IMG/VR virus record: IMGVR_UViG_3300034062_006018
Location: 1 to 31,619 of that record
Length of the DNA: 31,619 nt
Direction: 5' to 3' (one strand)
Origin: a virus
A model generated the notes under the pieces. The model saw nothing but the letters and a program-made list of their open reading frames with translations. It was not told where the DNA came from and did not search any database. This document shows positions 1 through 6,377 of this stretch, piece by piece. The first letter of the stretch is position 1; every line of letters begins with the position of its first letter. The position numbers were made by a program, and so were the translations under genes.

Positions 1-189
1 AGTCGCCTGCCCACGGAGGCGCAGGCCGAGATGAGTGAGGTGAAACGCGAGTGGCTGTCTGGTGCTCTTCAAGGGGCGCCGATCGTCACCGTGTATCGAG
101 GAATCGTCGCCCGTTGCACGGAGGTTGGATGGCACGCTCCAGAAGCCGAACAAACAATCAGTCGGTGGCTGCGGTCGCCCGACAGGTAG
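1..189 (+). CDS. 3' end of an unidentified protein (5' truncated by window edge)
   Basis: Frame 1 is open from the first base to a TAG at 187-189, giving at least 62 residues of a protein that starts before the window. The visible part is charged and amphipathic and ends in TISRWLRSPDR, which resembles the recognition-helix end of a helix-turn-helix domain, as in small terminase subunits or phage regulators. That is only a resemblance. It overlaps the next gene by 61 bases, which is long but possible. Function unknown. Confidence 0.5.
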   Translation, partial: SRLPTEAQAEMSEVKREWLSGALQGAPIVTVYRGIVARCTEVGWHAPEAEQTISRWLRSPDR

Positions 190-1178
190 AGGTCGGCAGG
201 GACGCAGAGGCGGCGCGGCTCAAGAGCGAACTCGCCACGCTTCGCAAGAAGTACGACGCTGCGCTGCACCGGCTCGAAGCCGAGAGGGACGCCGTCGCGA
301 GCCTGACGGCCCTCGCCGACGTCAAGTCGAAGAAGATCGACCGCCGCCGGCCCCGCCAGGGAAAGCCGGAGGCCACGGCGATCCTCGTGCTCTCCGACTG
401 GCACGTCGAAGAGGAAGTGCGGCCTGAAACCTGCCGCAACTTAAACACGTTCACGCTGGAGATCGCCGACCGCCGAATCCAGCAGCTTGTCCAGCGTGCG
501 TCGATGCTTATCGAGCATGAGAAGCACCTGACGGGCATCCGACGGATCGTCGTGGCCGCGATTGGGGACTTCATAACTGGGCATATCCATGACGACCTCG
601 TCGAGGTGACGCAGCTCGCCCCGCTGGCCGCAACGCGTTGGGCCGGCGAGCGGCTGGGGGGCGTCATCGACGCGATGCAGGAAATCGCCCCAGTCCTTGT
701 GGCAACGTGCAGCGGCAATCACGGCCGCAGCACGAAGTTCCCACGAATGGCAACCGAGAACGACCACTCGTTTGAGCAGCATCTCTATTTGACGATGGCA
801 GGCCAGGAGAAGCGAAAGACCGTCGAGTGGCAGGTGGGCGAGGGTTATCTCAACAACATCAACCTCGACGGATTCATCGTTCGGGCGCATCACGGCCATG
901 CGATCCGATTTGGCGGCGGCGTCGGCGGCTTGACCATCCCGGCAAACAAGGCCATCGCGAACTGGAACCAGGCGCAGCGTGCCGATCTCGACATCTTCGG
1001 CCACTGGCACTGCTTTAGTTGGCTCCCGTATCGCTTTGTGGCGAACGGCTGCCTCATCGGCCACAACGCATTCGCCGACAGGATCAAGGCGGAATATCAG
1101 CCGCCATCGCAGTCCCTCGTCATCATCGACCACGAGCACGGGCGGGTCACGAAAGTGCTGCCCATCTTCCTCAAATGA
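129..1178 (+). CDS. Calcineurin-like metallophosphoesterase
   Basis: 349 residues from ATG 129, chosen because GGAGG lies about 5 bases upstream; an in-frame GTG at 51 is open but has no ribosome site. After a basic, coiled-coil-like N-terminus (about 1-75) come the dimetal phosphoesterase motifs in order: DWH (90-92), GD (146-147), GNHGR (196-200), HHGH (254-257) and GHWH (291-294). The family hydrolyses phosphoester bonds with two metal ions. The third motif is GNHGR rather than the commoner GNHD/E. Phage members occur near packaging and structural genes, but their substrate is generally unknown. Its stop overlaps the next start (ATGA). Confidence 0.88.
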   Translation: MARSRSRTNNQSVAAVARQVEVGRDAEAARLKSELATLRKKYDAALHRLEAERDAVASLTALADVKSKKIDRRRPRQGKPEATAILVLSDWHVEEEVRPETCRNLNTFTLEIADRRIQQLVQRASMLIEHEKHLTGIRRIVVAAIGDFITGHIHDDLVEVTQLAPLAATRWAGERLGGVIDAMQEIAPVLVATCSGNHGRSTKFPRMATENDHSFEQHLYLTMAGQEKRKTVEWQVGEGYLNNINLDGFIVRAHHGHAIRFGGGVGGLTIPANKAIANWNQAQRADLDIFGHWHCFSWLPYRFVANGCLIGHNAFADRIKAEYQPPSQSLVIIDHEHGRVTKVLPIFLK

Positions 1179-1366
1179 CCAACGACGAAATCCAACGAGC
1201 CTGGACGCTCGTCAACAAGTACGGCCCGCCTAACTCCTGGACGGCAGCGAACGGCACCCTCGCCGCGGCCTTGGGCCGGGCCTTGGAGGAGATCGAGCGG
1301 CTCAAGTACCGGGTCGCGATGATGGAAAACAACCCGCCACCGCAGTGGCTAGGAAGGGCCGACTAG
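1175..1366 (+). CDS. Small hypothetical protein (63 aa)
   Basis: Starts in an ATGA overlap with the phosphoesterase stop and ends in TAG directly abutting the ATG of the kinase gene, so it is probably translationally coupled on both sides. The protein is helical and charged (EEIERLKYRVAMMENN) with a proline-rich end, PPPQWLGRAD. No recognisable domain, signal peptide or membrane segment. The tight packing between two real genes is the main evidence that it is coding. Confidence 0.65.
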   Translation: MTNDEIQRAWTLVNKYGPPNSWTAANGTLAAALGRALEEIERLKYRVAMMENNPPPQWLGRAD

Positions 1367-1915
1367 ATGCTGATCGGCGTGTGCGGGGCGGCGGGAAGCG
1401 GCAAGGACACGATCGCGGGCATCTTGGGCTTCGACCGGGTGGCATTCGCGGACCCGCTCTACGAGATGGTCGCGATCGTCACCGGGATGACGCCCGACGA
1501 GATGCGCGACCGCGAGGCGAAGGAGCGGCCGATTGACTGGCTCGGGCAGTCGCCCAGGCAGCTTCTCCAGACCCTCGGCACTGAATGGGGCCGTGGCATG
1601 GTCAGCGAGACGATCTGGGTCGACACGGCTATGCGGCGCGTGCAGCGGCTGCTCGACGAGGGCCGAGACGTTGTCATCACAGATTGCAGGTTCGACAACG
1701 AGGCCGCAGCGATCAAGGCTGCCGGCGGGGTCGTCTGGCAGGTCGTCCGCGGGAGCGGAAGCATCCAGGGGCTCGCCGCTCGCCACGCCAGCGAGGCCGG
1801 CGTCTCGCCGATTCTGATCGACCGCGTGATCGGCAACTGGTCGACCATTGAGCGGCTTCGCCAGACCGTCGACGCCGCCATCGCGGCCTGCCCAAAGGCT
1901 ACAATACAACAATAG
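1367..1915 (+). CDS. Deoxynucleoside monophosphate kinase-like protein
   Basis: 182 residues. The N-terminus MLIGVCGAAGSGKDT contains a P-loop (residues 7-15, GAAGSGKDT) whose KDT ending is typical of phage dNMP kinases. A second family feature is VVITDCRFDNEA at about residues 104-115, followed by an Arg-rich stretch. Such enzymes phosphorylate dNMPs to dNDPs and feed phage DNA synthesis. Length fits the short phage forms. The ATG follows the previous stop directly, with no separate ribosome site, suggesting coupling. The last codons overlap a repeated leader motif (AGGCTAC ... ACAATAG). Confidence 0.85.
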   Translation: MLIGVCGAAGSGKDTIAGILGFDRVAFADPLYEMVAIVTGMTPDEMRDREAKERPIDWLGQSPRQLLQTLGTEWGRGMVSETIWVDTAMRRVQRLLDEGRDVVITDCRFDNEAAAIKAAGGVVWQVVRGSGSIQGLAARHASEAGVSPILIDRVIGNWSTIERLRQTVDAAIAACPKATIQQ

Positions 1916-1974
1916 CCCTGTGACACGCCACGAGCGGCCCATCGAGGCCCGCAACGCACAAGGAGGTGCGGAAT

Positions 1975-2331
1975 ATGTCCGAGCCGAAGATTCGTCGTAA
2001 GTTCAAGGCCGTTCCGATTACGCTCTCGACGTCGGTGGCCGCTGCCACGACGCTCCGATGGGATGACGTTGCCGGCGGCACGCTCGAAATGGGCACCGTC
2101 AGCACGGCGGCCACAACTGTCCAGGTCTGGGCATCGGACGCCACCACCGGCACATTTGGCCGCCTCTATAAGGTCGACGGCTCGGCGGCTGACCTGACCC
2201 TGGCCCCCTCGACGACCGAGGCTCGCGTCTATGCGCTGCCCGACGAGACGTATGGCTGCGGTGCCATTCGGCTTGTGGCCGCCCAGGCGGCTGCCACAGC
2301 GGCCTCGTGCATCGTGACGATGAAGTCGTGA
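1975..2331 (+). CDS. Small virion-like hypothetical protein (118 aa)
   Basis: Start ATG 1975 is set by a strong AAGGAGGTG six bases upstream; a GTG at 1966 lies inside that site and is rejected. The protein is rich in Ala, Thr and Val, with beta-strand-like alternation (VQVWASDATTGTF, RVYALPDETYGCGAI), a composition common in small tailed-phage surface or decoration proteins. It has no signal peptide, membrane segment or catalytic motif. Position just before a one-TM protein and a tail-fibre-like gene supports a structural role, but this is inference. Confidence 0.7.
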   Translation: MSEPKIRRKFKAVPITLSTSVAAATTLRWDDVAGGTLEMGTVSTAATTVQVWASDATTGTFGRLYKVDGSAADLTLAPSTTEARVYALPDETYGCGAIRLVAAQAAATAASCIVTMKS

Positions 2332-2342
2332 GGCTGGCGACG

Positions 2343-2663
2343 ATGACAGCCGACGAACTCAAGCAGGGCATTCTGGACTCGCTGTTGCGGGTCGCCGAAC
2401 GCTTCGGCGTTCCGGTGGTTCTCCTTGGCGTAGTGATCTGGCTGGGCCGCGAGGCGGCAATCACACTGCACGGAACGCTCGTTGAGCCGATGGTCGAGGC
2501 CCACGTCCAGTTCCTTGAGGCGACGAGCGAGACGCTCAAGGAGATTTCAGCGGCGCAGGGCCAGCAGGTTGAGACGCTGGAAGAACTGGCTCACGGACAG
2601 CGTGAACTCCGCGAGCAGGTCAGGACTGTGATCTCCGGACCAAAGCCGCCCGTGCAGAATTAG
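2343..2663 (+). CDS. One-TM coiled-coil protein, possibly holin-like
   Basis: 106 residues from ATG 2343, preceded by GAGG nine bases upstream; GTG 2328, overlapping the previous stop as GTGA, is an alternative start. A short amphipathic N-terminus is followed by one hydrophobic helix (about 22-36, FGVPVVLLGVVIWLG) and then a long charged coiled coil (about 45-95) rich in Glu and Gln. One-TM proteins with a cytoplasmic coil near tail-fibre genes are often holins or membrane anchors, but nothing here proves that. No lysozyme-type gene is adjacent. Confidence 0.7.
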   Translation: MTADELKQGILDSLLRVAERFGVPVVLLGVVIWLGREAAITLHGTLVEPMVEAHVQFLEATSETLKEISAAQGQQVETLEELAHGQRELREQVRTVISGPKPPVQN

Positions 2664-2692
2664 TCTCTCCATCACCACAATAGCGCACTCCC

Positions 2693-3565
2693 ATGAGCCC
2701 AATGTCACCGCGTTTGCTTCGCCCCCGCTCTACGGGCTTCCACCCGGAGGCTCAGGTGTGGCGGAACGCCGTCATCGCCAACGGCGGCACGGTGAGCGGA
2801 TCGACGCTGGCGGCGGTCAGCCAGTTCTGCTTGGCTATCGACGCGGCGGGTATCCGGGATCGGTTCTACCGATTGAACCTTTTCTGCGGCAATGGGCTTT
2901 CGGCCGCACTCGTTCCCCTGTATCGCGGGCCGAGTCGAACCAACACATTCGGGAACACGACGGACGTTGCTGTAGCGTTCGTTGGGCTTGGCACAGACTA
3001 TACCGAGTTGGGGTCGACGGGCGGGCTGACGGGCAACGGCAGCACCAAGTATTTGCAGACGGGACTCGCGCCTTCGGCGTGGATAGGGGCGTCCGCTGGC
3101 TCTCACCTTGCCGCGTACAAAAACACCTCTACTAACAGTGGCGTTCTGTTGTCGTCTCGGTTCAACCCAGCCGACTCAGCGCAGCATCAGAATTACGAAA
3201 TTGGGGCTGGCGGTAATCACGCAGGCGGAAATACGGGATCATATCCACCGCCGGGAACACATAACTCGTTGCTCGGAGTGACGCGAGAGCCGGGTGGCGC
3301 ATCTGCCCCAAATCGGGCATTTCGCAACACGTTGCTTACAGAAACCAACGCTGGCGGAAACGCACCGGCGGCTACCAGCGTGCCGATTGCAGTGTTTGCG
3401 CGGAACTCGCAATCGACTGACACCAATTCGTACTCCGGCATGGTTTTGTTTTCCAATCAACGTCTGTCGGCGTACAGCGTTGGCACGCACCTTAGTAGTG
3501 CTGCGCTAACGTCCTACAACACCGCGATGCAGGCGTTCCAGACCGCGCTCGGGAGGAACGTATGA
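2693..3565 (+). CDS. Tail-fibre-like / receptor-binding virion protein
   Basis: 290 residues. After an Arg-rich N-terminus comes a segment (about 18-80) with WRNAVIANGGTVS and IRDRFYRLNLFCGNGL, which I recognise from phage and prophage tail or appendage proteins. The remainder is Gly/Ser/Asn/Thr-rich and strand-like (GNTTDVAVAFVG, GNGSTKYLQTG), resembling a lectin-like jelly-roll that could bind host glycans. No signal peptide. No clear ribosome site precedes ATG 2693; instead a degenerate copy of the ACAATAG leader motif lies at 2677-2683. ATG 2702 is an alternative start. It is coupled to the next gene by an ATGA overlap. Confidence 0.78.
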   Translation: MSPMSPRLLRPRSTGFHPEAQVWRNAVIANGGTVSGSTLAAVSQFCLAIDAAGIRDRFYRLNLFCGNGLSAALVPLYRGPSRTNTFGNTTDVAVAFVGLGTDYTELGSTGGLTGNGSTKYLQTGLAPSAWIGASAGSHLAAYKNTSTNSGVLLSSRFNPADSAQHQNYEIGAGGNHAGGNTGSYPPPGTHNSLLGVTREPGGASAPNRAFRNTLLTETNAGGNAPAATSVPIAVFARNSQSTDTNSYSGMVLFSNQRLSAYSVGTHLSSAALTSYNTAMQAFQTALGRNV

Positions 3566-3906
3566 CGCTCTCGCAGTTCCTGTCGCATCCGCTTCCAGAC
3601 ACCGCAACGCTGCAAACTCTTGCCATCGTTTTTGACACAACTCTTGCCCAAAAAATGATCGACGCGCATGCGTGGTACGGCGACCAACGCTACGGCGTGC
3701 ATCCCGGCGCGACGGCTGACGGGCGGTGGTTTCATGTAGCGGACATTCTCACGCAGTGCATTGCGCCCGCAGGCATTTACGCAGCGGGTTTCTCAAGGCT
3801 GGACACCCAGAACTTCTCGCTGGTGCAGGTGGTGCCGCTGTCCAGTATTGAGATTGCGAGCCCGCCGCCAGTGCAGTTGTCGCCCAATCCGCAGCCTGTG
3901 GTGTGA
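3562..3906 (+). CDS. Hypothetical protein downstream of tail fibre (114 aa)
   Basis: ATG 3562 overlaps the tail-fibre stop (ATGA) and has its own GGGAGG at 3551-3556, so the start is secure. The protein contains aromatic and His-rich patches (DAHAWYGDQRYGVHPG, DGRWFHVAD) and ends in a proline-rich tail, VQLSPNPQPVV. No known catalytic motif, signal or membrane helix is seen. Pairing with the fibre gene suggests a fibre chaperone, adaptor or minor virion protein, but the sequence alone does not decide this. Confidence 0.72.
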   Translation: MTLSQFLSHPLPDTATLQTLAIVFDTTLAQKMIDAHAWYGDQRYGVHPGATADGRWFHVADILTQCIAPAGIYAAGFSRLDTQNFSLVQVVPLSSIEIASPPPVQLSPNPQPVV

Positions 3907-3929
3907 CGCTCTTCACCTTAGAGAGAGCC

Positions 3930-3996
3930 GGTGCGCTCTTGCACCAGAGGTGCGACCGTTACAGAACCTATGCCAAAAGAAAAACGGGCATAGGTT
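3930..3996 (+). promoter_or_regulatory. Leader with competing hairpins and a perfect 10-bp inverted repeat
   Basis: The gap 3907-4024 has no convincing gene. It contains GGTGC (3930-3934), GCACC (3941-3945) and GGTGC (3949-3953), so the middle arm can pair with either neighbour but not both. Next is a perfect inverted repeat, AACCTATGCC (3965-3974) and GGCATAGGTT (3987-3996), with an A-rich 12-base loop. A TAGAAT (4012-4017) sits seven bases before ATG 4025 and could be a -10 box, but I see no good -35. The arms could be an operator, a terminator without a T-tract, or a leader RNA switch. Confidence 0.4.
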
Positions 3997-4024
3997 TCTG
4001 GTCCGCACGGGTAGAATTTGAGCC

Positions 4025-4240
4025 ATGCCAACCGTCACCCTCCGATTCACGTTGCCCGACGAACAGAGCGAGTACGACGCCGCCCGGCTGGGCGGCGAGG
4101 CGTTGTCTACGCTGTGGCAGATCGACCAGCACTGCCGCAAGCGGATCAAGTATTGCGAGATTACGACCGACGAGGTTCACGCCCTGGAGTACGTTCGTGC
4201 GATGATCCCGGCAGAGTTGCTGGAAACTGGCACCGACTGA
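4025..4240 (+). CDS. Small conserved phage protein (71 aa)
   Basis: Begins MPTVTLRFTLPDEQSEYDAA and contains ALSTLWQIDQHCRKRIKY. This layout (short beta strand, LPDEQxEYxxA, then LWxxDQxxR) is familiar from small, frequently seen phage proteins of unknown function. No membrane segment or catalytic motif. There is no Shine-Dalgarno upstream; a possible TAGAAT -10 at 4012-4017 would place the transcript start at about the ATG. Function unknown. Confidence 0.78.
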   Translation: MPTVTLRFTLPDEQSEYDAARLGGEALSTLWQIDQHCRKRIKYCEITTDEVHALEYVRAMIPAELLETGTD

Positions 4241-4271
4241 CAGTTTCACTACACGCCGCAGAGAGGGACAT

Positions 4272-4514
4272 ATGACAAGCGAGTGGATTTCGGTGAGCGA
4301 CAGGATGCCGCAGGAAGGCGTCCGGTGCATCATTGCGACAAGGATTCCGGGCCGCCACGTTATCGACGGTGAGCCAAAGGACGGCCACGAAATAGATTTC
4401 GGTGAGTGGGCTGGCGACCGATGGAAGCGATTTGCGATCCCCTGCGTGTCCATCATGCACCCGTCGATGGTCAGCCATTGGCTGCCGCTGCCCGAGACGC
4501 CGGTGCGCTACTGA
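4272..4514 (+). CDS. DUF551-like protein
   Basis: 80 residues with the pattern of the DUF551 family (PF04448): SEWISVSDRMPQEGVRCIIAT at the start and VSHWLPLPETPV at the end, with a variable middle (about 27-60). The family is common in phages and prophages; its role is unknown, though its small SH3-like shape is often taken as protein-binding. AGAGAGGGA lies 4-12 bases upstream of the ATG. It is the last plus-strand gene before the integrase on the other strand. Confidence 0.88.
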   Translation: MTSEWISVSDRMPQEGVRCIIATRIPGRHVIDGEPKDGHEIDFGEWAGDRWKRFAIPCVSIMHPSMVSHWLPLPETPVRY

Positions 4515-4536
4515 AATCAGAGAGGGACGCCCCTTC

Positions 4537-4579
4537 CCATATAAGGAAAACGACGTTTCGTGTTGAGTTTCCAATATGG
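4537..4579. terminator. Inverted repeat between convergent genes (candidate bidirectional terminator)
   Basis: CCATATAAGGAAA (4537-4549) faces TTTCCAATATGG (4568-4579), complementary apart from a one-base slip and one mismatch. Inside it, AAACGACGTTT is a smaller palindrome. It lies in the 82-base gap between the DUF551 gene and the 3' end of the integrase. A terminator serving both strands is the simplest reading; an attachment or integrase arm site is the alternative. Confidence 0.4.
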
Positions 4580-4596
4580 TCGGTGACGCAGCGCTG

Positions 4597-5454
4597 TCAT
4601 CCCACCTTCGGAATGACATCAGGCGCCGCCCTTGGCTTTGCAATCCGAGGGTCGATGTATTTGCGAGTCACCGCAGGGCTGGAGTGATCCAGCAGCGCCT
4701 GCGCTGATTCGCCGGCCGCGTGGTAGTAGCTCGCGGTCGTTTTTCTGATTCTGTGAAATTTGCTTCGCCTGTCGCTCGAAAGCCCGGCTCGCTTCACGAT
4801 TCTTCCAAATCGCCCCCAGATGTGCGTATACGTCCTGTCCCATGGAAACACTAGGTCTTCAGCCGTTCGGGAGCCGCGAATTTCGCGCAGCGCGCAGGCA
4901 GTTGGCTGGGAAATCTGGCGAATTATGTCTCGCCTGCCGCCTTTTCGAGACTCGGCAACAAACAAAACGCTGTCGTCGCGAACGTGCTTCCACTTGAGCG
5001 ATAGCACCGCCCCGATGCGCTCCGCGGAGTCGTAGCAGAGCAGAATGATCGCGCGCCACCACATGGGGGCCGCAATGCCTGCTATTTCTCCAGGCTCCGT
5101 GGCGGCGGCAGCAAGAATCGCCGACACCTCGCTTGAAAACCAAGCCTCTGGGACTCGCTCCGGAACCCGCACGGTCGGCATCGTCGGCCATGTGTCGACA
5201 AGTTTTCTGCGGGCGGCGAATTCCCACAGCGCGCGAAGCTGGGCGCGGTCTTTTGCTGCAGTCGCCGGCTCGCGCTCGCGGACACGCTGGGCGAGAAATT
5301 TGGCGATCTTCAGTTCTTCGAGATCGGCAAGCTCGGGATCGCGCCCGAGATTCTTGGCGAAAGCAGATATGGTGAACCCATAGACTGCAATGGTTCGCTC
5401 TGAAATCGCCTTAATCGGAGCATAAAAGTCGTTCAGAAGTTCGTTGAGTGTCAC
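4597..5454 (-). CDS. int: Tyrosine-type site-specific integrase
   Basis: 285 residues from GTG 5454, chosen because AAAGGGAG lies nine bases upstream; GTG 5484 would add ten residues but abuts its ribosome site. A SAM-like core-binding domain (about 1-90) is followed by the catalytic domain with the full set: R146 (AERIGAVLSL), K171 (ESRKGG), H234 and R237 (FHRIRKT), H257 (LLDHSS) and nucleophile Y266 (RKYIDP). It integrates or excises DNA by strand exchange, so the phage or element is probably temperate. LDHSS replaces the more usual LGHSS. No attachment core is visible next to it. Confidence 0.95.
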   Translation of the reverse strand: MTLNELLNDFYAPIKAISERTIAVYGFTISAFAKNLGRDPELADLEELKIAKFLAQRVREREPATAAKDRAQLRALWEFAARRKLVDTWPTMPTVRVPERVPEAWFSSEVSAILAAAATEPGEIAGIAAPMWWRAIILLCYDSAERIGAVLSLKWKHVRDDSVLFVAESRKGGRRDIIRQISQPTACALREIRGSRTAEDLVFPWDRTYTHIWGRFGRIVKRAGLSSDRRSKFHRIRKTTASYYHAAGESAQALLDHSSPAVTRKYIDPRIAKPRAAPDVIPKVG

Positions 5455-5495
5455 GGTGGGGTACTCCCTTTGAGTAGGTGCCACCTCCCTGCGAT

Positions 5496-5705
5496 TCAGT
5501 CAAGCCCCCGCCGCCTTTCGGGAGTCAGTACGAAGAGCCTTTTGCTCCTACAATCCGGATACTCCTTTTCGATCAACTGTCTCCATTTTTTTCGCGCGAC
5601 GCTGGTGGCCCCGGCGCCGTTTGTCGCAACAACGGAAATTTCGTCACAATCCTCAACGTCGCCGTCCTGCCATTCGACGACGACCCTGAATCTGCGGCGC
5701 TTCAT
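5496..5705 (-). CDS. Small basic hypothetical protein upstream of integrase (69 aa)
   Basis: ATG 5705 is set by GGAGGAG about six bases upstream; longer in-frame starts lack a site. The sequence begins MKRRRFRVVVEWQDGD and has a basic C-terminal half (ARKKWRQLIEKEYPDCRSKR). It precedes the integrase on the same strand with a short gap, so the two are probably one transcript. Size, charge and position fit an excisionase or recombination accessory factor, but no winged-HTH motif is obvious, so the function is left open. Confidence 0.7.
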   Translation of the reverse strand: MKRRRFRVVVEWQDGDVEDCDEISVVATNGAGATSVARKKWRQLIEKEYPDCRSKRLFVLTPERRRGLD

Positions 5706-5719
5706 TCGTGCTCCTCCGT

Positions 5720-5781
5720 GAGACGATTGAAGTCTCCTATCCTCCATTCGACTTGTCAAGCCTGGGCAACTGCGGGATTAT
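5720..5781. promoter_or_regulatory. Divergent promoter/operator region of the lysogeny switch
   Basis: Between the minus-strand start at 5705 and the plus-strand start at 5789 lies an inverted repeat GAGAC (5720-5724) / GTCTC (5732-5736), then TTGTCA (5753-5758), a 17-base spacer and GATTAT (5776-5781) facing plus. The same element reads TTGACA on the minus strand, because CTTGTCAAG is nearly palindromic, so one -35 may serve both directions. The plus transcript would begin at about the ATG of the regulator. The inverted repeat is a plausible operator. Confidence 0.5.
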
Positions 5782-5788
5782 TAACGAC

Positions 5789-6313
5789 ATGAGGGATGAG
5801 GCAGTCGGGACATACGAGGCAGCCGGGCTTCTGGCGATGCACTTCTCGAAGCCAAAGAGGCTCGCGGAGCAGGGGGTTCTCTCGTCCAGGGCTGTCGGCG
5901 GGCAGGCTGGCCGCGAGTTTCTCGTGTATTCCTCCAGGGAATGCGACGAGAACTACAGGGACTACGAACGCAACCGACGCGATTCCGGGGGTGTCGGGAG
6001 ACCCCGCACAGCCGAAACGGCCCGCACAGAGGCTTTACGGAGGCTTGGCGCGAAAGACAGGGTGCGGATTAGCTTCGGCGACGCCATCGGTGTTGAGGGT
6101 GCGGCGAAGATACTAGGTGTCTACTGGACGCTCGTGCCGAGGCTTGCTGCGGAGGGGAAGATTTCCGGACGGATTCTGTGGTCAGAAAGAGCCTCTCGGT
6201 CTCGGCTCTGGATTTTCTCTCGCGAGTCGTGCGAGAAGCGGGCCGCAGAAGTTAAGCGGCAGGAAGAGGCCGGCACCAAACGTGGTCGCCCTCGCCTCGC
6301 CGCCAATCGCTGA
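5789..6313 (+). CDS. Regulator with two tandem winged-HTH-like units
   Basis: 174 residues from ATG 5789. Two similar halves can be seen: TYEAAGLLAMHF then KRLAEQGVLSSR and VYSSRECDEN (about 8-55), and GVEGAAKILGVYW then RLAAEGKISGR and IFSRESCEKR (about 112-160). Each matches the excisionase/MerR-type plan in which helix-turn-helix and wing select DNA. The middle and the tail are basic (GRPR motifs at both). It is transcribed away from the integrase operon, so a repressor or lysogeny regulator is likely. No Shine-Dalgarno is present and the predicted transcript starts at the ATG. Confidence 0.72.
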   Translation: MRDEAVGTYEAAGLLAMHFSKPKRLAEQGVLSSRAVGGQAGREFLVYSSRECDENYRDYERNRRDSGGVGRPRTAETARTEALRRLGAKDRVRISFGDAIGVEGAAKILGVYWTLVPRLAAEGKISGRILWSERASRSRLWIFSRESCEKRAAEVKRQEEAGTKRGRPRLAANR

Positions 6314-6324
6314 AATTCTTTTTG

Positions 6325-6353
6325 TTGACCTGTAGCGATGTCCAGCGTATGCT
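6325..6353 (+). promoter_or_regulatory. Sigma-70-like promoter for the replication block
   Basis: TTGACC (6325-6330), 17-base spacer, TATGCT (6348-6353), 24 bases before the helicase ATG, which has its own GGAGG. The -35 matches consensus at five of six bases; the -10 fits TAnnnT. Confidence 0.55.
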
Positions 6354-6377
6354 GCCTCCCTCACGGAGGAGCGGCGC

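Noticed and set aside
3903-4205. Plus-strand ORF of 100 codons starting at GTG
   Set aside because: It overlaps the better gene at 4025-4240 in another frame, is Arg/Ser-rich shadow-like, and runs through hairpin structures.
5455-5484. Ten-residue N-terminal extension of the integrase (GTG 5484)
   Set aside because: GGGAGG directly abuts that GTG, while GTG 5454 has a well-spaced site; not excluded outright.
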